NCBI GenBank assembly: GCA_038087015.1
Contig: JASBNA010000031.1
Coordinates: forward strand, 434,001 to 498,000
Reading direction: 5' to 3'
Length of the DNA: 64,000 nucleotides
Source: Cerrena zonata
Lineage: Eukaryota > Basidiomycota > Agaricomycetes > Polyporales > Cerrenaceae
The notes under the pieces are model-generated. The model saw only the letters and a program-made list of their open reading frames with translations, was not told the DNA's origin and searched no databases. Shown piece by piece: positions 33,147 through 45,835 of the stretch. Numbering within the stretch: position 1 is the stretch's first letter; each line of letters begins with the position of its first letter. The position numbers were made by a program, and so were the translations under genes.

Positions 33147-33770
33147 CCAGTAGGTGCTATTATGGAGAATCGGCGATGGGAGTCGACAGTGAGAATGTCA
33201 TATTCTCCGGGTATGCGAAAGACACGTACATCACCCTAGAAGTTTGATCTTGGTAAGGATCATATTGGCCGAGTTCGCCTTATAAAACAAGCACGATGAC
33301 ATCGTCCAGGGTATCCTTGGTCAGAGGGTCTAGGGAAAACTTCTTTTGATTACACTTGAGGGTGCTATCTTCGTAAGTCGACCAAGCTTCAGATCCAAGG
33401 GCGGTACAACGTGTGTTTCTCATCATCCGTGGCTTAAGCTTGTACAGAAAAGATTACGAAATGGAATGGACGGGAACGAGAGTAAGTATCCATGTAGACT
33501 CAGTGTATTTAAAACATTTTAATTTACCATTACATAAATAATATTTTCGGTAAAATTAATAACGATTTCTTCGAGTACTGAACTGTACTCTCGACTAAAT
33601 TCTTGCGCGAGATTCACGTTCTAGGTAGGGGCAGACTTAGTGTGAATTTACACTCAATTAGGTTTACTGCTTGTCCGAGATTCGCGGTTGATGATGGGTG
33701 ATTTCGAAGGAGGCGCTACGATGATGGATTTCCAGAAAATATGGACATAGACGTAGCCAAAGATTATTTA
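33147..33770. other. intergenic F2-GH105
   Basis: About 620 bp, AT-rich around 33500-33560. No gene supported. Confidence 0.35.
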
Positions 33771-35298
33771 CTAGAGTTGCTCGAATTCGATACTCGCCAA
33801 AACAAACGCAGCAAGGCCCTTGAGATCGTTCAGGTCGGTGGGGATCCCAACATAGTACTAGAGAATATAGTGTCAAATTATGGACCATCAAACAAGCAAA
33901 GCGTATCACACATACCGCAAAAGAACCGTCCGTATTTAGACTCCCAACCTGAACCGTATTCTTCCAATCCATAGTTCCATCTCCATGATCTACAACCCAA
34001 TTTTCCACCATATATTGGTATGCTTTTTTTGCCGCTGCCACAATTTTACCATCCGTATCGCTCAAATACCCCAGCCTAACAGCTTTCAAGAGTGAATAGA
34101 CAAACATCGCAGAACCGCTACTCTCGAAATAGTTCCCAGCTCGACCGGGCTGGGTCATTACGAGCCACCATACTCCGCTAGTGGGGTCCGCTGCTGAGAC
34201 GATTCGGGGGAAGAGGGTATGGACATAAGATAAGATGATGTTGTGTCCCGGGTGGGAGGTAGGGATGATGGAGAGGGCATCGACGAGCGCCATGCTATAC
34301 CAGCCTAACGCGCGAATCCAGATTTCGGGAGAGTGACCACGATCAGGATCCGCCCATACAGTCCTAACGATTATGATGTTAGTCCCCGTATGACGATCGG
34401 CGATTGTGGTGAGGCTTACGTATGTGAATAATCATAGCCGTGGTAAAGGAGACCAGTAAAGGTATGATTGGGTGTCGCAGTTGTCTGGATGGTGTTGTTG
34501 TGCATTAAGTCAAACTGGGAGATAACGTCGTCTATGATTGTACAATTAGATATCGCAAATGCCTGGCAGAGGTTAGCTTACCCCAAGCAGTTGTATTATC
34601 CGGCTGGAAAAACTGGGTATACGTAGCGTAGAAGATATCACCCATATAGATTCCGTCCAACCAGCCTACCAACATCGATTGATAAATCGAAACTTCATCT
34701 TGGAATACAACTCACCTTGATTGGGATAAATCTTCTTATGCCAAAATTGACCCTGAGCAGTTCGAGAATGAATCGGTAATTGAGCTCTAAACTCGTCAGC
34801 AGCGGCCTTGTATTTCGCTTGCTTCGTTTGGTTGTATCTAGAGAGGCCTCAGACTTTAGAGCACGTACATTAAATGAGTCCGATCTTACAGGTACAGGAA
34901 AGTCGGGCCCACTCGAAGGGGATCCAATTGAAACTGAGTTGCACTGTATGAGTGCAAGCGCGGGGTTTAGAATACCTTGTTTCCAAGTTCAAGAAAAAAA
35001 CGCACCTATATCCACCACCAACATTACCGTTGCTATCAACCACATTGTCAACTCCAGCCTTGATGTAGTCATAGTATGTTTTGTTTCCCGTGCGCTCATA
35101 GAGTAGCCTGAGTGCCCATTGCAGTTCTCCGTGTTCATACGACACCAACGGTTTCCCAGAACTATCTAGTCCATTTCCTTGCCCTCTAGCGATAGCAGAA
35201 TCTGCACCCCATAGAGCGTAAGAGGACGGACGAGCATAGACCAAAGGTAGGACCACTGTTATTAGGCACCAGAGAGGCAAAATCAGAATCGAAAACAT
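33771..35298 (-). CDS. GH105/GH88-type unsaturated rhamnogalacturonyl hydrolase, secreted
   Basis: (alpha/alpha)6-barrel hydrolase that removes unsaturated galacturonate from pectin-lyase products. ATG 35298 opens a signal peptide (MFSILILPLWCLITVVLPLV, then YARPSS). Exons carry ARGQGNGLDSSGKPLVSYEH, GELQWALRLLYERTGNKTYY, a segment near 34920-34880, YNQTKQAKYKAAADEF, GQFWHKKIYPNQ, WLDGIYMGDIFYATYTQFF (the DG-x-Y-M string usual at the catalytic Asp), SPEIWIRALGWYSMALVDAL, TQPGRAGNYFESSGSAMFVY, and after a last intron (GTATGT...CTCTAG) YYVGIPTDLNDLKGLAAFVL with a stop at 33771. At least five introns. Order and motifs fit the family; exact 5' exon borders are approximate. Confidence 0.8.
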
Positions 35299-36377
35299 GA
35301 TTCAAGATTATTAGACCGTTGACCGATATCTATAAATACGAGCTCAGCGGAGTATCTTCGAGAATACCTTGCTTGAATGTATGGTTTCCGATTGGTGCTC
35401 GTGACCGACAACGAGGAGAAATAACTTATAAAGACGGGCCGTCTAAGGAGTTGGAATACAGGTCAAAGCTTGGAGAAAGCTTGTGAGTTTAAGAATAACA
35501 ACGACCTCAGGGAGCGAGTGCGATCACCTGTTTATAGCTGCACCTGTCCCTTGTTACAACTTAGGCAAGAATTTACTCTCAAATTTCTTCACGGCCCGCG
35601 CTATATTGGTAATATCTTGCCAGTACGAAGTTTCTATTGCGAAATAACATTGAGTCATATGACAAAACCTCTGTTCATCGCAGCGCAGTATATTCCTAGA
35701 GCAATAAGAATAGACGGTTGTGAGTAGCGGTTATTCAGGGGTGAAGTCAAATCCTAAACCATCTTGTAATGTTTGCTCACCAGACATGTAATATTCATTT
35801 TGAATGATTCCCTCATGTTCTTTTCTTGCACCCAGCGCATGCAAGAAATAATACCCGCTGTGCATGTCAGAGTAGAGGTTGAAGTCAAATCGTGACGCGG
35901 TCACGATGTGTCCCAGGTAGTCACAAGCGCATGGCTGATCGAGATGAATGTGACATGTCGCGTCCGTGACAATTAAACAAATTGCACAATATTTCGTACT
36001 CGTATTGATCACACATTCCCGACATACGGTTTGCATATGATACGTTAACGCAGACTTTCCAAGAGTCAACTAGTCATGGCTCGGGGGAACTTCTCAGGCT
36101 CGACTCGCAGGGGTCAAGGATTTTCTAGATACTACGCAGCCTAGCAGTTATTACATAAGGCAAATTCGACTGTTTTGGGTATTGCTTCATAACTGACTAC
36201 ATACACGAAGCTGTAGAGGTTCGTTGTTCTGTCACCCGCTCCATTGCCAGTGTGTCAGAGTGGGCATACAAATTCGCCACATCTTCGAGCTCGAGGGTGA
36301 CTTGTTCAAGGTAGCGTCTTGTCGGAAAAATTAGCGCCCCCTGACTTGCAGAGAGTCTATCATCTTCTCCATTCGCC
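35299..36377. other. intergenic with one Cys-rich ORF
   Basis: Mostly featureless. A minus-strand frame 36069-35731 (112 codons) has a Cys-rich part (CRECVINTSTKYCAICLI) that could be a zinc-finger remnant, but there is no family match or supporting splice structure. Confidence 0.25.
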
Positions 36378-38230
36378 ATGTTTCGCCCTGTCCTTTTCCC
36401 TCAGGTGACAAATCACAGAATCCAATTGGAGACAACCCTGGGGCATTTGAAACGTACGCCCAGCAAAGTAGCTCGCGAACTAAAGAAACTACATGAAGAA
36501 TGCAGCCCTGAACGCTTCCGTGCAATGAGTCTTATACATGACTCAATCGACGGGGAGTTTGATCTTGACGATGATTTCTTTCATCGGCTTGCCGAAAGCG
36601 AGCTGCCCATGATTCTTTTTGCTATTGCTTGCGATAGCTCTAACTATGATTACCCAACATACACAGATCACCACATAGTACGTCTTCCATTTCGTATTGA
36701 TGGAAATGACTCGTTTTACCTTTCACATTTCTCACAGACCTACTTTGAAGCTCTCTTCGGATGCCTCAGGCTATGCATAACGCGATTACGATGGTTCTCT
36801 TCCTACAGCTGTAAGCTACATCTGGCGTCGATCATGGTTGGTGTAGAGGTAATGTGGAAGGCCATTGAACAACATCGAGCGAAAATTATCGAAACTCCCG
36901 TCAATCTCAATCTCAAGAACAATGTCTCTGTTGCTCTATGTGACCTCCTCAATGTTGTTCGCAACTATCTGTCCCATGGAACCGGGTAAGATCCACATAC
37001 TTCAGGGTCAATATTGCCGGGTTATGTATTACAGATTGAGACAGTGTAGGACTCGATGAAACTGGGATGGCTCTATACGCCCATGCATTCTGCCGAGTAC
37101 CATCTCTGTCCTCAGCCGACGATGGCTCCCTCTCGACTATGCTAACAGTTGTTGCTGAGACGAATTCGAGAGAACTGGTGCGGAGGATACTCATCGACGA
37201 AGGCCAGGCCCAATATCTCCTCTCCAATCTCTCGGAGGAACTAAGAGATAACAACAGCAACATGCGACTACATTATATTGTTGCCATCTTATTCATGGTG
37301 ACTTTACTAGTTGCACCCGAAGAAATGCCACAAATCCTAAAGTCTAGTCAACCCGATTTCGTTACCCCAATACCGCCCTTGATCATAACCCTCTCAGTGG
37401 CTGTACAATGGCCGTTATGTCGCGCCGAAGAAAATACCGAACCCGGAACTGATATATTGACATTGCGGCATTCCCTCGAGATAATAAAGTGGGTCGTTCT
37501 TGAGTTTCCCCTTCTCTTTCTGTCCTGACTAGGCCTCGGGACAGTTTGGTAGTGTTCGAGTTTGGACTCACATTGGGGAAAGAGCAACACGGTGTAGGGA
37601 TCATACGAAAAATGGATTTACTACCACTTTACTCCACGGCTATAGTAAGCGCAGAAACCCCGGAGGATGTACAGACATTGGGTATGTTCCCAGTCATCAT
37701 CGTCGGCTGATCCATGATCGAGGAGTTTTCTTTCGCAGAACGAAGCGCTCCAATCCTGGCTAAATTCATTGATCTCTACAACACACCTTCCACGCCACAT
37801 GAAATCAAAGAAGAAATCAGAAATACGATGCTATGCGTGTTTTCCACAGCATTCGAAGCTATTGAAGCCAGAACTTTCCTCCGCAATAATAACATAGGGC
37901 ATCTCTGGATGATGTTAGGCGAATGCACAAAAGTCTGCGAAATATATTCCACTCGCACGGTTCAACTGGAGAAACGCGATCATCTACCGGGTTACAATGC
38001 GTATTTCAAGTCGTGCGCCTGGCGGGGTTGCTTGTGCTCTCATAAACGACCATCACATCATATGCAGGTCTGTAAAGGGTGCTGGGTCGTCCATTATTGT
38101 AATAAGAAATGTCAGGAGAGGTAATGTACACGCCAATGATTCAATTGCGCAAAGAATCATTGACGTTGTTCTCTGTAGCGATTGGACTCATGGAGAACAT
38201 TCGAAAGTTTGCCGAAAACCTAATGCTTAA
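36378..38230 (+). CDS. MYND-type zinc finger protein
   Basis: Helical N-terminal region of several hundred residues followed by a C-terminal MYND finger, a layout common in agaricomycetes; MYND fingers bind Pro-rich partners. Exons: ATG 36378 to TDHHI; a 60 bp intron that also reads through in frame (GTACGT...CTCACAG); TYFEALFGCLRLCITRL ... SHGTG; intron GTAAGA...GACAG; GLDETGMALYAHAFC ... IIKW; intron; FEFGLTLGKEQHGVG ... VQTLG; intron GTATGT...TCGCAG; RSAPILAKFIDLYNTPS and the finger. Its ligands are in CAWRGCLC, CKGCWVVHYCNKKCQE and, after a short intron (GTAATG...GCAAAG), HSKVC near the stop at 38230. The final ligands are present, so it looks intact. Confidence 0.65.
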
Positions 38231-38424
38231 GACTCGTCCCCTTTTTCCGTACTCGATTTTATACCATGTACAATGGGCGCGTTGGTATAGGTGAGGGTGA
38301 TGTCCTTGAGACCCGAATGGAAATGTAAGGCTGCGGTCCGATAATAACGGAATCATACTCATTGATATACAGCTGACACTACTCTACCATATGAGAGTGT
38401 TTTACGCACCAGGACTACATCGCA

Positions 38425-39076
38425 TCATAGGATTTCACAATGTTCAATGGTGCTCTTTTGCTTCATGGTTGCAACATAAAGCAGCCGCAAGAAACGATGT
38501 AGAGTCGGCGTCCTCACAATTCCCGTTATCGAAGCCCATGACCATGAAGGTGCAAGGTAGATTTCGGGTCTTGGGTATATCACAGATGTAGTATCAACTC
38601 GATTATTAAACCAGCATGGCTCATAAGGTATATTCTCCTCCCATAGACCTGCAAGGTATCGTCCTTTACGCCAAAATTGGTGGAATACCTGCGCCAAACC
38701 AGACAACGCGAGTAATTTATCATCTGCGTTGGTGACAGTCCGACTGGTGTAACTCCTGATGGTGTCTGTCCAAACCCAATGGATCTTCTCCCATTCTGAC
38801 GGAGACCGAAACGACGTTATCGACATCGTCCAAAGGCAAACCTTCATCCTGTTCTGATACTAGCAACAAGCAGGACGGACAACCCTGGTCGGCTGAGGGT
38901 TTGACCTTGCTCCATGTTGTCCTGAGTATGTTCCATTCTCCGGATATAGCCTTCTGGAAGATATTCTTCGAGAATGGTCCAGAAATGCAGTCTTGACACA
39001 CCAATGACAATGAGTTAGCAGTCAATTCACTTGCAGAAGATGGAACTGTAGTTCTGTTGCTCGTCAATAAGAACAT
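38425..39076 (-). pseudogene. HET-domain gene remnant
   Basis: Two pieces of a fungal heterokaryon-incompatibility-type gene. The upstream piece (from 39076) has LVCQDCISGPFSKNIFQ, EWNILRTTWSKV and CPSCLLLVSEQDEGLP, the usual N-terminal region before the HET domain. The downstream piece (38847-38425) has RSYTSRTVTNADDKLLALSG, YLAGLWEENIPYEPCW and PEIYLAPSWSWASITG, the usual region after it. The pieces are joined across a frame change near 38800, and the roughly 150-residue HET core that should lie between them is absent. This is a deletion-bearing relic rather than a working incompatibility gene. Confidence 0.65.
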
Positions 39077-39378
39077 CTAAGCCATAGTTTCAGCTCAAAG
39101 CACGTCATCTTTTTGTACTTGAATATATCCTGTAATGTTTTAAGTGAAAACCCTAGGACAATTCATCGATGTGTGGGTCCTGAGAAATAGGTGATATCGA
39201 ATGCAAAACGAGTTGACGCGGCTGAGTCGTGGACGCCTGGCCTCCACGCTCATGGAATTTACCACACGAGATGAGGCAAGTCAACATCATGATTAAGAAG
39301 GACAGAGAATATTATGAAATTGATGGTAGCACTATTCAATCGCTAGAAACAGGATTTCATAAATTAGGAACATCATTG

Positions 39379-41013
39379 TTAGGTAGAACCTGGAGTATCT
39401 AAGTTAACTGAACCATCCTTCGGAACCACGACCATGGCGTAGTGCATGTAAATACTGTACTCGTCCCAGCTCCTGGATTCATTTCCTGTGTAACCGGGGC
39501 CATCCACTTGGTCCTTGGACCACAAATCGCCTTCACCCATTCGGAACAACGGAATATTACCACTCAGGTTCTTGAGCCATTGAATAGAAGGATCCCGCTC
39601 CAAAGCCAACTTATCGCCCAGAATAAAATCAAGATGCGTCTCGGTGAGTGGAAAAACCTCCGTCCAGACGCGGTTGGCCTCAGGGTCCTCGGTGTGAGTG
39701 GAACACCTGCTATCGACAAACACCGGGATGACGTGCACATCGACACTGGTCAGGCTACGAGCGACTTCGACAAGTATGTGATCAAACGAGGAGTGCTCCT
39801 TGACGTCTATATGGTACTCGTGCCGAAGTCCTATGGCGAACGGAGGTTTCAACCCTACAAGCGAATCTCGAATGGCAAGCTTCAACTCATCCCAGGAGTT
39901 CGCCGGGGTCGCTTCTGTTGCTTTCTGTTCGCGAAACATCTTAAATGCGATGACAGCGCGGAAGCCTTCTTCGATAGCGTTAACTGCATGAGGCACATCC
40001 GTGTAAAACGCAATCCCTGAGCCACAGCAGGCACTCAAGTGCTCGCCTGCAATTTCAAATCTACCGGGGGGTTTAGTAGTATCACCCAGTCCAACCAGGA
40101 ACGTCCCGACGAGATCTTTTTCAGGAGTATCCTTGTGCGAGTGAAACTGACCGCCAGGACCGTACAGATGGATCTTATATGGCACCGCCCTGATGTTGAT
40201 TGGGAGAAAGCACGCAGCCCAATGCTGTTCAATTTCGGTGATGAGTTCTGGGTTGACAGTAAACTCGGAAGCGGGAATTTCTCTTGCGTTGCGAACGTTT
40301 GGATTGAACTCGGTTTCCTGAGTGTGGACATTACCAAAGCCAGAGATTGCTGCGTGCTCAAAGATACGAGCAAGATCGAGATCATCCTTCCAATGATATT
40401 CGCACCCTGGTCTAGTTATCACGAGCTGGTTGGGAGAGGAGAGTGTCCATCCAGATGCATAGGTACGACATTTTGTTGCAATGCTCCGAAGGTTCTCTGC
40501 ATGAGACTAAAAGAGTCCACTTTCAGCTTCCAGGACTAACATAGAAAATTCTCGTAGAACGTACAATCATATCATCACCCAGAGAGTGCACAATGTTGAA
40601 GCCAGGTCCGTCGCTATCAAGAACATTCTGGAGCGTTTTTTTACTCCAATTGTCGAAGTATTCAAGGAACGTGCTCTCATGCTCCATGATCGTAAATGTG
40701 TCAAAGGCAAATGAAGGAAAGCCTGGATCGCGATCTAAAGCATCCTTGATGAGACGTGCTGTCCGGACTCGTTCGCCAGGGGGGAAGTGGAAATTTGGCA
40801 CTTCTGATCCCCTATTTTGAACGTTTTCAGACAGTTTAGGCTTCTTGAGTATCTGCTTAGCGGATGGGCTGGACAGCAGAGCACCAGTAGAGCTGGAAGC
40901 ACTTAGCTTACGCTTTGCACTGGAAGCTGTAGCTTTAGGAAGACTGAGACGAGCTCTGACTAGCTGAGAATGGCAAGGAGATACATACTGTTGTCATTTT
41001 GGGTGTCTGTCAT
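39379..41013 (-). CDS. 2-oxoglutarate/Fe(II) oxygenase-like protein
   Basis: Model: ATG 41013 (MTDTQNDN), 62 bp intron (GTATGT...GCTACAG), SSAKRKLSASSSTGALL ... KKPKLSENVQ (NLS-like), PPGERVRTARLIKDALDRDP, IVRSTRIFY, intron near 40543-40500, NLRSIATKCRTYASGWTL, VITRPGCEYHWKDDLDL, then a long exon to 39379. That exon has the double-stranded beta-helix iron motif HSHKDT followed about 40 residues later by VPHAVNAIEEGFRAVIAFKM, giving H-x-D...H with the downstream Arg that binds 2-oxoglutarate. The C-terminal ~180 residues are not recognised. The substrate is unknown; prolyl-4-hydroxylase-like proteins of this shape are common and uncharacterised in agarics. Confidence 0.65.
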
Positions 41014-42414
41014 GATGGTGAAGGAGACAAAGATGCACCCGATAGGTTCGCTGGGAAAGGTTGTGAACCGGCAGCGTACGTAAACAACGCGTCAACAACG
41101 CGTCAGCTTCGACAACATAATCGTGTTGCTTACTAATACTAGGCAACTTCAAGCTTATGGCTCCGAATCTCTCCGAATACGACTTGCGGGTTGCTACCTA
41201 CACAAACAAGCATCTGATGATATATGTAGCATATTAAACAGGCCGCGTACTACGAATACAGTACACACTGTATTCGTGAATCATTATACGAAACCTATTC
41301 GCTGCTCTTCAGCTGTCGCCAACGTATTCGAAACTCGAGGCCTTCAGAAATAGAGTATGTAGTACATATCAGTCTTTGTCTACTTGTGCTGTTACTCTTC
41401 AGACCATTCTCTAATCCGCCGAATATTGTATCTTGTTCTTTAGGTCCGATGAGGCTAATTCGCTATGAGATCTGAATCATACATGATGTTGTACTAACAC
41501 GTTATTCACAATGTAAGTCCTGAGAACATACTCTCGTTTGAACCATCTCCCCGATTGAAGATCTAGTCCTCTGGACGCTTGGCTTCTCAGAATATTTTCT
41601 CTGACTCGACTCACTCTATGTCTTGTAACCTGGTGTGCGGTGTATGCGCATGTCAAGCTGCAATACGACAGGTCGAGAGGGCACTAAACCCAAATCAAAG
41701 GCTATCATAAACGAAAGCTGCGCACATGCAAAATGCTTGTCGACTCTCGTGTTGAACCTCCCGATCAACGAGCACTTCAGCTCGACAACGACACGACAAG
41801 GGTTTATATTGAACTCTTCGAAATAGGTGCCTGTTACATCGAGTTACGCAGTGATACTTCCAGATATCCGCCATTTCCTTCTCTACCTCATTAGCATCGA
41901 TACTCTCACACAAGCTGCGCCAGTGGCTCACCAAAGGTGTCATGCGGCATATGTCGCGCATTGCACCTAGTCTAGACAGATGCACCAGCAAATGACACCT
42001 CCCAGTGTACGATGTCACCTATCCCAATGCTGTTTGGTCGGGCAGTTTTCGTGATCCTGGACTCGTCATCGGGCCTTCAATGCACAACGAATGAATTTCA
42101 TTTTCCGGTCCGACCGAAATATTGAAATGTTGGTCCCCTGCGGGGATAGTCATCCGACTCCAGAAGGTATGTATACAAGCCTTTTATGGCAACACGAGTT
42201 CTATCAGACTCTGGACATATAACGGCAGGTTGCGTTGAACTTCACATGTTCCATGTTGTTTAATTATTTCCGCAGGCATCTAGGTCTAGGATCAACGAAT
42301 GGTATTATGTGTACGCACAGAAATTGTTTCGGACCGTTCTCGTCGAATGGTTTAAAAGGTCTACATTTCGCCCCACAGATCCCCATCAATCTGCCAAGGT
42401 TGGCTAGTGACGCT
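41014..42414. other. 1.4 kb intergenic region with perfect palindrome
   Basis: No gene supported. It contains short AACGCGTCA repeats near 41085-41105, the 26 bp palindrome at 41252-41277 and the GH1 promoter. Confidence 0.4.
41252..41277. repeat. perfect 11 bp inverted repeat, 4 nt loop
   Basis: ACGAATACAGT (41252-41262), ACAC, then ACTGTATTCGT (41267-41277), its exact reverse complement. Confidence 0.9.
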
Positions 42415-45002
42415 ATGTGGTCAGCTCTCTTAAGAACCACCGTTCTTTCTGCTGTTTTGATACCGATTGCATATGCTCAAATTTCTCCACCCGATTTCCC
42501 TCCTCTTCCTGTCCCCATCACGTCTGGTTACACCCAAACAGACTTGGATCAGTGTGAGCTATTTGTTTTATCATGTTCCAGGCTCTCGCCTGACAGTAGA
42601 CTATAGTATGGCAGTCTGTTGAGCAGAGTGGTATTCCAGTCGTGAAGGCCAATATCACTCGAGTCCTGGAGCCCCTTGCAAACTTCTCCGTCGGCCCCGA
42701 GCCCCCACGATTCAGACCAGCATATTTGCAAGCTAACACCAGCGGCCTTAAACTTCCCGAAGGTTTCTTGTACGGAGTTTCCACGTCAGCGACTCAGGTT
42801 GAGGGAGCGGTCAAAGAAGGCGGACGCGGACCCAGGTAAGTATTAATGGAAGGCCCCTTCAAGTGCGTCTCCTAGCTGATATCTTCTCCTGACAATAGTA
42901 GCTGGGATTGGATATGTCACAACGTTCCATCCACTTGTAGTGGCGAAACCCCCGATGTGGCGGTAAACGAGTATTATCAGTACAAGCAAGACATTCAACG
43001 GGTCAAGGCCATGGGAGTGAACACGTTCAGTTTCTCTATTGCGTGGCCAAGAATACTTCCGTTCGGTAGCAAAGGTAGTCCTGTTAGCGAGGAGGGACTC
43101 AAATTTGTGCGATCCTTTAAGCCGATCATTTCTTCCACTGATAGCTGTTGCTGTTTTATAGTACGACGACTTCATCGATGAGTTATTGAAGAATGGGATC
43201 GAGCCCGTAGCTACTCTGTTTCACTGGTATGTTTCATTCCTGATTAACAGAATCGAACCATTTGTTGATGATGTCTTTACATAGGGATACTCCTATCAAT
43301 CTTATGTCTCAAGGCGGGTTCCTTAACCGTAGCATTGTAGAAGACTTCAACAACTACGCTTCAATTGTCTTCCAGAGGTACGGAAAGAAGGTTAAGACTT
43401 GGATCACATTCAATGAGCCTCTCGTTAGTCATTCACTACTCCGTCTGTGTTCGGAAACTTATCACTATCTGAATATAGGTTTATTGTGCAATTTATGCTG
43501 TGAGCATCCTGATTCATCCTGATTTTTTTTCTCAACGTATCTCACATCAAACACCAGACATTTCCTTTCGACGCTACGCAAAAAGGCGGGGTTAACGTAA
43601 CATTATCCCCTTTTATCTGTGCACCCAATGTATGGTTCTCTCTTTACGTCCGCTAGCGATAGGTCTCATGCCATTAAGTAGCTTATCGAAGCTCATGCCA
43701 CTGCGGTTCAGACCTACCGTGGCCTCGTGTCTCGAGGGAAGATCGCGAAGGGGAAGATTGCCATAAAGCATGATGGTCAAAAGCCCGTATGTATTAGATC
43801 GAAACTCTTCGTAATATGTTAATCAACTCGATCTAGCTGCCTTTCGATCCTGATAGCGAAAGTGACAGTAAAGTTGCGGACCGCGTAGCGGACTTCTACC
43901 TCGGGTTATTCTCCCAGCCTATACACGGTGAGCATATGCCTCTAGTTCGGCCCTTCGTGCAGCTTATATTCTTCTGTAGTCGATGGTAATTACCCTCAAA
44001 TTATAGAGGACACATTCCCTCCTAGTATTCTACGCCGCTTCACCGATGAGGAGAAGGAGATCATAAAAGGGAGTGCTGATTTCTATGCCATTGGTACCAT
44101 TTCCTCATATAGAACTTGATTCCTGGTGTTGATTCTGTGTCATTAGATGCATATGCTGTCACCGTAGCGAAGACGGCACCAGGAGGCCTTGAAGCATGTA
44201 TCTCAGATGTGAACAATGCTTATTGGCCCGGTAAGTCTTGACATCGTCTAATGTTTCCGAATATTATACTTACTCGTTCCATGAAGTCTGTCAGGATACC
44301 AATCCTGTGACACAGCACAGTCGTGTGAATGGTTGGCCAATCGGTGCCGCGGCTGACCCAGCCAATACTGGGTTAATTTCTTTCCATAACCTATTTTATC
44401 CCAACTTACTGACAGTGTTTGATTCGCCAGATTGATTGATACGACTCAGCACATGAGAGAATTTCTCAAATGGTTGTCTGAGAAATACCCCAGTCCTGGG
44501 GGTATATATATCACAGAGTTTGGCTTCACAGAACCGGTGAGTTGTCGTTTAGGTTAACACGATCATAGTTCTCTCTTAACTGGTCTATCGATGTCGAAAG
44601 TTTGAGGTCTTGCTACCCGAATTGTATCAAATAACCTGGGATGAGCGTCGTGCAAACTACCTCTTGGATTACCTCAACGAAGCGTTGCTCGCTATAAACG
44701 GTCAGTTTCAACCTAAAGGTGGAACGAAACATAAGACTAATGGAGTTCATTATCAGAGGATAAAATTGACCTGAGAGGGATGTTCATCTGGACCCCTTTC
44801 GATAATTTGTATGTTATCTCTTTCTTTCTATTTGAGGAAGCTTTTGGTGACACAATTTCTGTTTACTAGTGAATGGCGTAGTGCCACCCAACTAAAATAC
44901 GGTCTGCAGCACACCAATTTCTCGGCACCGGGATTGGATAGGACGTATAAGATATCGTTCTTCCAAGTTCGGGATTTCTTCAGAGAGCATCTTCCCAAGT
45001 AG
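42415..45002 (+). CDS. secreted GH1 beta-glucosidase
   Basis: Retaining beta-glucosidase likely acting on cellobiose or other beta-glucosides outside the cell. ATG 42415 opens a signal peptide (MWSALLRTTVLSAVLIPIAY, then AQ). Many exons follow: LPEGFLYGVSTSATQVEGAV, NEYYQYKQDIQRVKAMGVNT with FSFSIAWPRI, YDDFIDELLKNGIEPVATLF, HWDTPINLMSQGGF, the acid/base motif TWITFNEP, VYCAIYA, TFPFDATQKGGVNVTLSPF, LIEAHATAVQTYRGLVSRGK, LPFDPDSESDSKVADRVADF, the nucleophile region IYITEFGFTEP, IDLRGMFIWTPFDN, and after the last intron SEWRSATQLKYGLQHTNFSA to TAG 45002. The nucleophile motif reads ITEFG rather than the canonical ITENG, which I associate with a fungal secreted subfamily. The frame looks intact through all inferred joins. 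Confidence 0.85.
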
Positions 45003-45835
45003 CTGATACAAGCTTTGTCTTGTCTACCTTGTTCCAGTATCGTCACTTCTTTCATTTCGGATACTCATTCACAGCTACATAGATGAATGTTTAGAGTAGA
45101 GAATGACAAAGAGTTCGAACACTAGGACATATGTCAGATATCTAGTAGAAATACCTGGTACTTACTACTTGATTGCATTTTTCGATTGATGGTCTACCTG
45201 AAAGACTGAATGCCGGATCTCAAGAGTGTTCTTGTCCACTAATTGTGATCTCACTTTAATTATGCGTACCACAAGATATGAGCATTGGTAACAATTTAGA
45301 CTACCAGTAGGCAAGATAAAGACCGTGCCCCCGACACCCGTCCCACATCCGTATATTTGTCGTATTCATCATCTATCTCTGATCGTAATGTATGAAAATA
45401 AGGACCGAGCACTCTTGCTCTCTGAGGGTCAATGATACTCGGTTGGAGGAACGGCATAATACGCAAGTACGAGCGACTGCAATGCATCTGCAGGAAAGTT
45501 AGACGAGTGAAAATAGCGAGTCGGCATTCTTACCTTTCGTAGTCTTGTGATCTCTATCACCGCATTTGTACAATGTTGATGTCTTCTACTGGAGATCAAG
45601 CCGTCGGACAACGCCCTTTGCTGTCGGAGAATCTCAAGCATGGCACTGAAATACTGATTTGGGGAATTTACGGCCGAGTAAGGCCCACCTCGAGACGGTA
45701 GCACTATATACATTCGAAGATTGGTATAGCATAAAAGAAGATGGAAGGGAAGTGGACTCACTCGAAGCATCAGTAAAAGGCTATATATAGCAGGATAAAC
45801 GAGCAGCACAATTGGAAGAGTCGACGATAACATAC
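45003..45835. other. between GH1 and F3
   Basis: Minus-strand pieces around 45530-45650 (YFSAMLEILRQQRALSDGLI) and 45296-45487 read like further exons, possibly the 3' end of F3. The join is not resolvable by eye. Confidence 0.3.
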
